From: Bryobacteraceae bacterium
GTDB lineage: Bacteria; Acidobacteriota; Terriglobia; Bryobacterales; Bryobacteraceae
Direction of reading: 5' to 3'
Assembly: GCA_947458745.1 (NCBI GenBank)
Contig: CANGYQ010000018.1
Span: 1 to 64,000, forward strand
Length of the DNA stretch: 64,000 nucleotides
The number at the start of each line of letters is the position of its first letter. Position 1 is the stretch's first letter. Under the pieces are notes generated by a model. The model was not told where the DNA came from. It did no database searches and saw only the letters and a list, made by a program, of their open reading frames with translations. Below are positions 1-7,530 of the stretch, in pieces. The position numbers and the translations under genes are program-made.

Positions 1-401
1 CCCTGGGCGGCCTCCAGAACTCGGGCGGCGCTGTTGACCACGCGGGCCTTCGGATAACCCACGCCACACCGCCGGAACAGGTCCAGCTGCAGCGCCTTCG
101 AGATCTCCACCGCATAGGCGGGGGTGCCGTTCACCACCGGAACGCCGGTCTCCTCCAGATGCCGCAGGTAGTCGCGGACGGTGAAGATGCCATTGCCGTG
201 GCCGCGCCGGTGCGACGAAGGGCTCATGCGGTTCACCACCAGGGAGTGGCCCACCGGCTGCTCCGGGTCGTACACAAAATCGGCGGCGGGAAGTGGGGAC
301 CAGGGCAGGCCGCGGCGGTCCAGTTCGCTAAACAGCAGGTTGAACCACTCGGGGTGCTCGTACAGAATGCCGATCGACGGGGAGGGGGTAGGCGCGCTCA
401 T
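1..401 (-). CDS. ATP-grasp (RimK-like) family protein, C-terminus cut by window edge
   Basis: Only the first 133 or so residues are present; the gene runs off the left edge. The ATG at 401 overlaps the stop of the upstream 2Fe-2S gene as ATGA, so the two are translationally coupled. What is visible looks like the pre-ATP-grasp domain and the beginning of the central domain: an N-terminal strand reading IGILYEHPEW, then a middle segment NRMSPSSHRRG, and the segment AVEISKALQLDLFRRCGVG, which matches the usual 'SK..ql.l....G.P.P' entry into the ATP-grasp fold of RimK/glutathione-synthetase relatives. The ATP and metal-binding residues would lie beyond the edge, so substrate and function cannot be judged. 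An amide ligase that modifies a small molecule or peptide is the family expectation. Confidence 0.6.
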   Translation of the reverse strand, partial: MSAPTPSPSIGILYEHPEWFNLLFSELDRRGLPWSPLPAADFVYDPEQPVGHSLVVNRMSPSSHRRGHGNGIFTVRDYLRHLEETGVPVVNGTPAYAVEISKALQLDLFRRCGVGYPKARVVNSAARVLEAAQ

Positions 402-1369
402 AAAGTGATTGTGGCATCCTGGCCCGCGCGCTCGCGCCGGCTCTTTCCCCAGACGGCATTCCAGGGTGGAATCACCATGCTGACGCTGCCGAAAGCCTGG
501 GCCTGGCAGGCAAGGCGGAGCAGTGGGCGAGATGACCCACTATCCAAGCCAGGAGCGTCAAAGTACCCAAAATAGTCCATCCGCTGCCGTTCAAATGGGG
601 TAATCTCCGACAGGTTCTCCTGTCCGCCCAGGATTCCCACCCAGCAAGTGCCACATGCACCCGACCGGCAGTCCACGGGAATGATGCCCATCCCCTCATA
701 GCAGCGCGGATCACTCAGATGATGCGGACGCTTATCCAACTCCGCCGCCGTGGTGATGTGTTGCGAGGGGATCAAGGGAAACCAGCCGTCAGCGGCCTGC
801 TCATCGCAAACCACCCGGGGCGTGGAGCGTTTCCCCCGCAGTCGCTCCGCCAGACTGGGCGAATAATCGGAAGCCCGGGCGCGCAGCACCGCCTCGGGGG
901 AGTGACGATGGGCGGTCACTGCATTGGTCACCGCGGAGTCTGGCGGCGTTCCCCACGCCTCCCACCCCACCTGCCGTAACGTCATCAGGCCGATGGCCGC
1001 CATGCCCAATCCGAACTCCAGTGGAGCTTTGCTGGCCAGCGCGATCTGCTCAACGGTCGCCATCAAGTGCTGTTCGCCGCTGGCGGCACCGATGGCGGAT
1101 TTCACCGGCCCCCAGTAACGGTGGCCGTAAAGAAACCGGTGTGAGGTATCCACCTGGTTGATCAACCTGTAGTTCCCGTTCACCTGGTAGTACTTCTCAA
1201 ACTGCGGGCGTGAAGCCGGGTTGTGCGCGAGGGCGTGCCAGGGGAGCGGCCACACTCCAAACCAGATGCGCAGCGCATCGCGATCCACGGTATGAACGCG
1301 CGGCAACAGCTGCGATATCACCGCTGGCCATTGGTCATCCTGCTGCTCCAGAAAGTCGAATAGATTCAT
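398..1369 (-). CDS. 2Fe-2S ferredoxin-domain protein
   Basis: A protein of 323 residues from the ATG at 1369; the frame stays open to 1489, but that extension is low-complexity and crosses the promoter of the divergent gene. The C-terminal third carries a plant-type 2Fe-2S loop, CRSGACGTC, giving C-x4-C-x2-C, with the fourth cysteine in LLRLACQ about 45 residues later. The N-terminal 200 residues (FGVWPLPWHALAHNP and following) match no family I recognise and may be an alpha-helical domain that docks the ferredoxin part. There is no signal peptide, so it is probably cytoplasmic. It is coupled to the ATP-grasp gene by an ATGA overlap, so the pair probably acts in the same process. No good Shine-Dalgarno sequence is seen before 1369, which leaves the start uncertain. 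Confidence 0.75.
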   Translation of the reverse strand: MNLFDFLEQQDDQWPAVISQLLPRVHTVDRDALRIWFGVWPLPWHALAHNPASRPQFEKYYQVNGNYRLINQVDTSHRFLYGHRYWGPVKSAIGAASGEQHLMATVEQIALASKAPLEFGLGMAAIGLMTLRQVGWEAWGTPPDSAVTNAVTAHRHSPEAVLRARASDYSPSLAERLRGKRSTPRVVCDEQAADGWFPLIPSQHITTAAELDKRPHHLSDPRCYEGMGIIPVDCRSGACGTCWVGILGGQENLSEITPFERQRMDYFGYFDAPGLDSGSSRPLLRLACQAQAFGSVSMVIPPWNAVWGKSRRERAGQDATITL

Positions 1370-1433
1370 GGGAAGGAGAGCTGTTGGATGTCCGATCTGG
1401 ACGGTCGGATGCTCGATCTGAGAGTTTGGCTCC

Positions 1434-1463
1434 TTGACAGCGGGCCACCGATTCCCATAGATT
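1434..1463 (+). promoter_or_regulatory. Sigma-70-like promoter of the DapA-family gene
   Basis: TTGACA at 1434-1439 and TAGATT at 1458-1463 are separated by 18 bases. The transcript would start at about 1470, giving a leader of about 35 bases for the GTG start at 1504. Confidence 0.45.
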
Positions 1464-1503
1464 CGCGATGGGGCATATTTTGCCCCCAACCCGGTCCCCG
1501 AAC

Positions 1504-2415
1504 GTGAAAATTCCCTCCAGCGGTATCATTCCCCCCCTCGTCACGCCCTTGGCCACGCTCGGCACACTGGACCATGCGGGTCTGGAAAGGGTGGCGGAGC
1601 GGGCCATTGCCGCTGGCGTCACCGGCCTATTTGTTCTGGGCACGACGGGCGAAGCCCCCAGTCTCCCAATGCGCTTGAAGCGGGAACTGGTGGAGCGTAC
1701 GATGGCCGTAACGGCCGGACGTGTGCCCGTCCTGGTGGGCTTGCTGGAAGCCTGCGTCGAGGATTCACGCGACTTGGCCGAGTTCGCGGCGGCCCAGGGC
1801 GCAACCGGGCTGGTGCTCACGCCGCCGTTTTACTTCCCGCTGACGCAGCCCCAGCTGATCAGCTATGCCGAGCGGTTGATCCCCCAACTGCCTCTGCCGG
1901 TCTATCTATATAACATTCCCGTCTTTACGAAAGTGTTGCTGGAGCCGGAAACCTTGGGCCATCTTTGCCAGTTGCCGCAGGTGTGTGGAGCCAAGGATTC
2001 CGGTGGCGATCTGGAACGCTTCTCGCGCACCCGCGCCCTGGTGCCGGACTTGCCGTTGCTGTGGGGGCCGGAAGAACGCCTGCTGGATGCCATGGACCTG
2101 GGTGCGGATGGCGGCGTCACCGGCGGGGCCAATCTCTTTCCGGAGCTCTACGTAGGGCTTTACCGCGCGCTTGAAGCCGGTGACCGCCCGCGGGCCACGG
2201 CTCTGAATGCCGTCGTGCAGCAGGTGAGCCAGCAGATCTATTCGGCCTCATATGGCGGCCCCAGCTTTCTCCTGGGCATGAAGTGCGCACTGGAGGAGCT
2301 TGGCCTCGCCAGTGGTCTGCCGGCTGAGCCGCTGACTGCTCTTGACGACGCGACGCGGGCGCGTATCCAGGCCGCCCTGCCTGCCATCACCGCTCAGTTG
2401 GCGGCGGCGCTCTAG
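1504..2415 (+). CDS. Dihydrodipicolinate synthase (DapA/NanA) family aldolase
   Basis: A class I aldolase/lyase of the DapA/N-acetylneuraminate lyase superfamily, 303 residues from the GTG at 1504. That start gives the usual family N-terminus (KIPSSGIIPPLVTPL); an ATG at 1468 would add 12 unlikely residues. Visible signatures are the GTTGE phosphate/carboxylate loop near residue 47, the catalytic tyrosine in VYLYNIP (about 136) and the Schiff-base lysine in GAKDSGGD (about 164). Length is normal. The superfamily covers lysine synthesis, sialic acid and keto-deoxy sugar acid cleavage. With no lysine genes nearby, a catabolic keto-acid aldolase is at least as likely as DapA. It is transcribed divergently from the 2Fe-2S/ATP-grasp pair. 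Confidence 0.88.
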   Translation: MKIPSSGIIPPLVTPLATLGTLDHAGLERVAERAIAAGVTGLFVLGTTGEAPSLPMRLKRELVERTMAVTAGRVPVLVGLLEACVEDSRDLAEFAAAQGATGLVLTPPFYFPLTQPQLISYAERLIPQLPLPVYLYNIPVFTKVLLEPETLGHLCQLPQVCGAKDSGGDLERFSRTRALVPDLPLLWGPEERLLDAMDLGADGGVTGGANLFPELYVGLYRALEAGDRPRATALNAVVQQVSQQIYSASYGGPSFLLGMKCALEELGLASGLPAEPLTALDDATRARIQAALPAITAQLAAAL

Positions 2416-2556
2416 CCCACCACCGCGCGGCTCGCCGATGTTGTTCAGTATGGGTGAAATTCCCCAATGGGAGTCCCCACTGCGGGATATGCCCCCAACG
2501 TTTAAGCCTAAAGTACTGATTCGATGAAGGCGGCCTTTGGCCTTGAAATTGCACTC

Positions 2557-2582
2557 AAAGGCGCGAGATCTTCTCGCCCTTT
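2557..2582 (+). promoter_or_regulatory. Hairpin directly before the NapC-like start codon
   Basis: An imperfect inverted repeat (AAAGGCGCGAGA, 3-base loop, TCTCGCCCTTT) ends 3 bases before the ATG at 2586. It lies where a ribosome-binding site should be and no other Shine-Dalgarno sequence is visible. It could modulate translation of the first cytochrome gene, but this is inferred only from position. Confidence 0.3.
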
Positions 2583-2585
2583 CGA

Positions 2586-4022
2586 ATGAACAGATTCCTG
2601 GACCGGCCCATCGTCGCGCTTTTGACCAGCCATTGGCTGTCCATGTTGGGTTCCGGCTTGGTGACCACGGCGGCTATTTCGTGGCTGTTGGTGCTGCCGC
2701 TGCAGATGCGTGGGCACGTCGACAATCCCTACTTGGGCATCATCCTCTTTGTCGCTCTGCCTATTCTGTTCGTGGCCGGTTTGGTCCTGATTCCTGCGGG
2801 CACCTTTCTGGCGCGGCGGCGCGTGCGCCTGGGGTTGGCCACCACGCCGGATCGTCCCGCCGCGATCAGGCGGTTCGCCACCTTCCTGGCGGTCACCACC
2901 GTGGCCAATGTCGTCATCGCTTCCCAGTTGACCTACCGGGCCGTGGAGCATATGGAGACCGCCCAGTTCTGCGGACAAACCTGTCACGTGATGGCGCCGG
3001 AAATGGCGGCCTACCAGAATTCACCGCATTCGCGCGTCGCCTGCGTGGATTGCCACGTGGCTCCGGGTGCCGGCGGCTGGTTTTCCAGCAAGGTCTCGGG
3101 CGTCCGGCAGCTGATGGGGGTCACATTCAACAACTATGAGCGGCCCATCGCCTCGGCGCTGGAGTCCGGCCGGCTGGTCCCGGCCTCCCAGACCTGTGAG
3201 AACTGCCATTGGCCGCAAGGCTCCGGCAGCGTGAAGTTTCAGGTGATCCCCAACTTTGCCGACGACGAAGCCAACACCGCCACCCAAACTGTACTGATGA
3301 TGATGGTGGGTGGGGCAAAGGGCGCGGGCGGCATCCACGGTGCGCACTTTGGCCCAGGGGTGAATATTCGCTTCGCCCCCGGTGACAAGAAACGCCAGAG
3401 CATCCCGTGGGTGGAATACAGCAACGAGAAGACCGGCACCAAGCGCACCTACCTCGCCACCGATGCCAAGCCGGAGCAGGTGACTGCTCTGCCACGCGTT
3501 CAGATGCAGTGCGTCGATTGCCATAACCGGCCCACCCACACGTTTGAGCTGCCGGAGCGGGCGGTAAACCGGGCGCTGTCGGCGGGTGATCTGGCGACTG
3601 GGTTGCCGTTCCTGAAGAAGAAGGCGGTCGAGATTCTGCGCGTCGAATATGGCAGTTCAGCCGAGGCCGGGCAGAAGATCCCGGCGGCGCTGGCTGAGTA
3701 TTATCGCGGCCAGTATCCAGACCTGTTTGCCAAGCGGGGCGACGCCATCGCCGACGCTGGGCGACAACTGGCGGCAATCTATCAGCGCAACGTTTTCCCG
3801 GATCTGAAGGTCACCTGGGGCACCTACGCCAACAATCTCGGCCACACGGATTCGCCGGGCTGCTTCCGTTGTCATGATGAGGCGCATGTGGCTGCTGATC
3901 AAGCCACCATCAAGCAGGATTGTGCTTCCTGCCACGAACTGCTGGCTGTCGAGGAGCCGGCTCCCGAGGTGCTGAAGACGTTGGGGCTGGCGGGTAAAAT
4001 CGCGCAGTCGCAAAAGCAGTAA
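2586..4022 (+). CDS. NapC/NirT-like hexaheme membrane cytochrome c
   Basis: A protein of 478 residues with three probable membrane helices (about 13-37, 52-74, 97-115) followed by a periplasmic cytochrome domain. Heme motifs are an unusual CX3CH (CGQTCH, 129-134) followed by HVM, then five CXXCH motifs at 153, 204, 309, 426 and 446. The first two motifs and the segment between them resemble NapC/NirT/NrfH quinol dehydrogenases, which take electrons from the membrane quinol pool and pass them to periplasmic cytochromes. NapC/NirT proteins are normally about 180-220 residues with four hemes, so the C-terminal 250 residues with extra hemes are an extension. It is the first gene of the multiheme cluster and the natural inner-membrane entry for electrons. 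Confidence 0.85.
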   Translation: MNRFLDRPIVALLTSHWLSMLGSGLVTTAAISWLLVLPLQMRGHVDNPYLGIILFVALPILFVAGLVLIPAGTFLARRRVRLGLATTPDRPAAIRRFATFLAVTTVANVVIASQLTYRAVEHMETAQFCGQTCHVMAPEMAAYQNSPHSRVACVDCHVAPGAGGWFSSKVSGVRQLMGVTFNNYERPIASALESGRLVPASQTCENCHWPQGSGSVKFQVIPNFADDEANTATQTVLMMMVGGAKGAGGIHGAHFGPGVNIRFAPGDKKRQSIPWVEYSNEKTGTKRTYLATDAKPEQVTALPRVQMQCVDCHNRPTHTFELPERAVNRALSAGDLATGLPFLKKKAVEILRVEYGSSAEAGQKIPAALAEYYRGQYPDLFAKRGDAIADAGRQLAAIYQRNVFPDLKVTWGTYANNLGHTDSPGCFRCHDEAHVAADQATIKQDCASCHELLAVEEPAPEVLKTLGLAGKIAQSQKQ

Positions 4023-4079
4023 ACCACCCCTCCCGGGTGGAGCAGGATCAACCGGAGAGAAAAAGGAGAACTTCACGAG

Positions 4080-4391
4080 ATGAGAACACTGATGACGGCG
4101 ATGCTGGGCACGGCCTTAGGCGCAGCCCTGGTGCTGGCGGCCGACGCGGCGGCCGGAAAAGCAACATACGAAAAGAGTTGCAAGTCCTGCCACGGTGCCG
4201 ATGGGACACCCAATGCGGCGATCGCCAAGGCGCTGAAGGTGGAAATGAAGGCTCTCGGCGGCAAGGAAGTGCAAGCCAAAAGCGATGCCGATCTCAAGAA
4301 AGAGATTACCGAGGGCGTCGGCAAGATGAAAGGCTACAAAATTGCTAACCCAGATGATGTGGTCGCCCATGTCCGGTCTTTGAAGAAGTAG
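4080..4391 (+). CDS. Small periplasmic monoheme cytochrome c
   Basis: A protein of 103 residues: signal peptide about 1-20 (MRTLMTAMLGTALGAALVLA), one heme motif CKSCH at 34-38, and a C-terminal segment with KMKGY whose methionine is the likely distal ligand. This is the class I cytochrome c plan. A purine-rich AAAGGAG lies about 10 bases before the ATG. It sits between the NapC-like gene (57-base gap) and the OmcA/MtrC-like gene (81-base gap), so it is a plausible soluble shuttle between the quinol oxidase and the outer-membrane conduit. That role is inferred from context. Confidence 0.88.
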   Translation: MRTLMTAMLGTALGAALVLAADAAAGKATYEKSCKSCHGADGTPNAAIAKALKVEMKALGGKEVQAKSDADLKKEITEGVGKMKGYKIANPDDVVAHVRSLKK

Positions 4392-4472
4392 TCCGGATCA
4401 TTTGGGTGAGGGATTTTCTGGACTGTAGACAGTAGACAGCAGTAGCCAGGACTTGAGGTTGGGGAGGGAAAA

Positions 4473-6590
4473 GTGAAGCGAATCCAATGGCCGAAGGCGA
4501 AGTGGGCGGCAGCGGCAATTCTGCTGGGGGCAGCGGCGACGCTCGTCAGCCAGACACCAAGTCCATTTGCGCCCAATGAAGTTGCCGCCTATCTGGACCC
4601 GAACGTCGTGAACTTCGTTCGTCCGGGACTGGTGATCAAGGTGGAATCGGCCGAGGTAGCCACCGACGGCACCATCAGTGCTGTAGTTGATATCTCTGAC
4701 CCTCGCGGGTTGGGATTGGACCGGCTGGGCGTCAACACGCCGGGCCCGGTCTCTTTGAGCTTCATAGCCGCGTACCTCCCCCGCGGCGAGGCTCAGTATG
4801 TTTCCTATACGACTCGCCAAGCCACAGGTGCGGTGAGCGGGACAGTGAGACAAGCCGCTGCCGACGCCGGTGGTGTCTTTACCCAGTTGGCGGACGGCAA
4901 GTACCGCTACCGCTTCAATACCCGGGCCCCGGCTAACCATGACCGGAATGTCACCCACACCATCGGCGTCTACGGTAACCGCAACTTGAGCGAGTTTGGA
5001 CTGCCTAACAACTTTGCGAGTAACACGTTTAATTTTGTGCCTACCGGCGCACCCGTGGCTGCCGTCCGTGATGTCATCCGGACCGAGAGCTGCAACCGCT
5101 GCCATGACCAGTTGAGCTTCCACGGTGGCTCCCGGCGCGGCATGGAGACGTGCGTGTTGTGCCACACGCCCCAAACATCGGATCCGGACACGGGCAACAC
5201 GATGGACCTGCCGGTGCTGATCCACAAGCTCCACATGGGCAAGGATCTGCCTAGCGTCAAGGCCGGCAAACCGTATCGGGTGATCGGCAACCAGGGGGCG
5301 GTGTCGGACTGGTCCACCGTTGGCTTCCCGGCCCGGGCGCAGCGTTGCGAAGTCTGCCATGAGCAGGATACGCCCGCCGTCCAGAAAGCCACCTACCTGG
5401 CCGCGCCCACGCGCGCCTCGTGTGGTTCCTGCCACGACGACGTCAACTTCGCCACGGGCCAAGGCCACGTCGCGGGTCCGCAACCGACGGACAATCTCTG
5501 TGCCACTTGCCACATCCCACAAGGAGAGATCGACTTTGATTCCTCCATTAAGGGAGCCCACGTTGTACCCACCGAATCGGCGATGCTTAGCGGCATCAAC
5601 TTCGCCATCACCCGGGTGACCAACACCGGCGCCGGGCAGAAGCCGGTGGTCACCTTCACGGTGAAGGACAACAAAGGAGCGGCGATTCCGCTGAACCTGC
5701 TGGGCAGCCTCTCGATGGTGATGGCGGGACCCACCAGCGACTACGGCTACACCAAGTTTGGGGCCGATGTCTCCACCCCGGGCTATGTTTCCGAAAGTGC
5801 CATCAGGTCGCCCTGCAGCACCGATGGCACCTGCGTCTACACCTTTGTCCATGCCGTACCGGAAGGGGCCAAAGGCACTTTTGCGATCGGCATGGAAGGC
5901 CGCCGCACAGAAGTGCTGCTGCCGGGTACCACCAGCCAGCGTTCGGTGCAGTACGGTGGCAAGAACAAAGTGGCCTACTTTGCGGTGGATAACTCCCGTG
6001 TCGAACCCCGCCGGACGGTGGTGAAGACCGAAAACTGCAACAGTTGCCACCAGTCGCTTTCATTGCATGGCGAGAACCGCAACGAGATTGAGATGTGCGT
6101 GCTGTGCCACAACCCCTCACAGACCGATGCGGCGCGGCGGCCGGTGGCGACGGTGCTGGCGGAGCGGGCCAAACCCAACCAGTCAGTGGACTTCAACCTG
6201 ATGGTGCACAAGATCCACACCGGCGAAGAACTGAAGGCGGCTGGACGCAGCTATACCGTGATCGGCTTTGGCGGCTCGGTGAATGACTTCACCGAAGTCC
6301 GCTACCCGGCCTTCTCGCCCAATGGCCGTCCGGGAGACAAGCGCAACTGCGCTATGTGCCACGTGGGCAATAGTCACGAAAACCTGACCCGGATGGTTCA
6401 CGATGTGATCGATCCGCAGGGCTTGATCAATCCGGTGAAGCCGGTCACGGCCGCCTGCACCGGTTGCCACATCACGACCGCGGCGGCGTCGCACGCTCTC
6501 AACAACACCTCGTCGCTCGGCGAAAGCTGTCTCACCTGCCATAAAGCGGGTGCGGAATTCTCGGTCGCCAAAGAGCATGCCCAGTATTAG
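4473..6590 (+). CDS. OmcA/MtrC-family decaheme c-type cytochrome
   Basis: A protein of 705 residues with ten CXXCH motifs in two pentaheme groups (207, 227, 292, 317, 343; then 522, 542, 627, 662, 686). The two halves repeat each other: CNRCH..LSFHG..CVLCH and CNSCH..LSLHG..CVLCH, each followed by an IHK.H segment. Each pentaheme group is preceded by a cysteine-poor beta region (about 45-195 and 375-510), the alternating architecture of OmcA/MtrC outer-surface cytochromes. These proteins carry electrons from the outer membrane to extracellular acceptors. A disulfide is possible at C448-C454 (CX5C) in the second beta domain. The signal peptide (about 10-26) has no lipobox cysteine, unlike Shewanella MtrC/OmcA, so surface attachment would have to differ. 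Confidence 0.92.
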   Translation: MKRIQWPKAKWAAAAILLGAAATLVSQTPSPFAPNEVAAYLDPNVVNFVRPGLVIKVESAEVATDGTISAVVDISDPRGLGLDRLGVNTPGPVSLSFIAAYLPRGEAQYVSYTTRQATGAVSGTVRQAAADAGGVFTQLADGKYRYRFNTRAPANHDRNVTHTIGVYGNRNLSEFGLPNNFASNTFNFVPTGAPVAAVRDVIRTESCNRCHDQLSFHGGSRRGMETCVLCHTPQTSDPDTGNTMDLPVLIHKLHMGKDLPSVKAGKPYRVIGNQGAVSDWSTVGFPARAQRCEVCHEQDTPAVQKATYLAAPTRASCGSCHDDVNFATGQGHVAGPQPTDNLCATCHIPQGEIDFDSSIKGAHVVPTESAMLSGINFAITRVTNTGAGQKPVVTFTVKDNKGAAIPLNLLGSLSMVMAGPTSDYGYTKFGADVSTPGYVSESAIRSPCSTDGTCVYTFVHAVPEGAKGTFAIGMEGRRTEVLLPGTTSQRSVQYGGKNKVAYFAVDNSRVEPRRTVVKTENCNSCHQSLSLHGENRNEIEMCVLCHNPSQTDAARRPVATVLAERAKPNQSVDFNLMVHKIHTGEELKAAGRSYTVIGFGGSVNDFTEVRYPAFSPNGRPGDKRNCAMCHVGNSHENLTRMVHDVIDPQGLINPVKPVTAACTGCHITTAAASHALNNTSSLGESCLTCHKAGAEFSVAKEHAQY

Positions 6591-7530
6591 GCGCAGTCTC
6601 GTCACATTCGTGATCGCGGTGGGTGCTTGGGCGGGACAGAAGCCCGCTCCAGCACCTGCGAAAGCGGCGCCGGCACCGGTGGAAAAGCCCACCCTGGTTG
6701 GCTCTGAAACCTGCCAGGCCTGCCACGAAGATATCTATACGGCGTTCCAGAAGAGCCGCCACCAGAGCGTGGAAACTGACAAGAAGCGTGGCTGGGCGGG
6801 CAATGGGTGCGAATCCTGCCACGGCCCGGCCAGCAAGCACATTGAAACGGCCTCGGCGGACGACATCCGGAATCCGCTGAAGCTGACGGCGGGCGCGGCG
6901 GACAAGGGCTGCCTCACCTGCCATCTGAATCAGCCCACCCACTCCGGACGGCTGCAGGGCGGACATGCCCGCAGTCAGGTGGCGTGCACGAGTTGCCACT
7001 CCGTCCACAAGCCGGAGCCGGAAGCTCTGCGTGCCAAGAAAACGGCCACCATCAACACCCAGTGCGCCAGCTGCCACCAGGGCGTCTGGGCGCAGTTCGC
7101 CCGGCCCCACTCGCATCAGCTCAAGCAAGGGGCCATGTCCTGCACGGACTGCCACAACCCCCACGGCAATCAACTGGCCAAGCAAGTGCGCACCTTCGCC
7201 TCCAATGAGCCCGGCTGCCTGGGTTGCCACACCAACACGCGCGGACCTTTCACCTTTGAGCACGCGCCAATGCGTCAAACCGGTTGCGCCACCTGCCACG
7301 AAGTCCACGGCTCCGCTAATCCCCGCATGCTGACCCGGCATGAGGTGCGGTTCGTCTGTCTCGAATGCCACGCCAATGTGGGCTCGCTCACCAGCACCGC
7401 TCCGGTGAACTCGGGCGCAGGCGTCGTGCCGCCGTCGTTCCATGACTTGCGGTCCACCCGCTTCCAGAACTGCACGCTCTGCCACCAGAAGATCCATGGC
7501 AGCCATGCCGATCGGAACTACCTGCGATGA
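6577..7530 (+). CDS. DmsE/MtrA-family decaheme c-type cytochrome
   Basis: A protein of 317 residues from the ATG at 6577, which overlaps the previous gene by 14 bases. This start gives a clean signal peptide (MPSIRRSLVTFVIAVGAWA). Ten CXXCH motifs lie at about 46, 78, 112, 137, 163, 189, 214, 237, 261 and 299, spread evenly as in MtrA/DmsE/PioA. Members of this family form a heme wire inside an outer-membrane barrel and move electrons across the membrane. An Ala/Pro/Lys linker (QKPAPAPAKAAPAPVEKP) separates the signal peptide from the first heme. The gene ends in an ATGA overlap with the porin-like gene, fitting stoichiometric production of the pair. Confidence 0.92.
   Translation: MPSIRRSLVTFVIAVGAWAGQKPAPAPAKAAPAPVEKPTLVGSETCQACHEDIYTAFQKSRHQSVETDKKRGWAGNGCESCHGPASKHIETASADDIRNPLKLTAGAADKGCLTCHLNQPTHSGRLQGGHARSQVACTSCHSVHKPEPEALRAKKTATINTQCASCHQGVWAQFARPHSHQLKQGAMSCTDCHNPHGNQLAKQVRTFASNEPGCLGCHTNTRGPFTFEHAPMRQTGCATCHEVHGSANPRMLTRHEVRFVCLECHANVGSLTSTAPVNSGAGVVPPSFHDLRSTRFQNCTLCHQKIHGSHADRNYLR

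Noticed and set aside
4398..6050. A 550-codon open frame on the minus strand opposite the decaheme OmcA/MtrC-like gene
   Set aside because: It lacks a signal or domain, is rich in Arg/Gly/His as expected from antisense high-GC DNA, and the plus strand carries ten heme motifs in frame.
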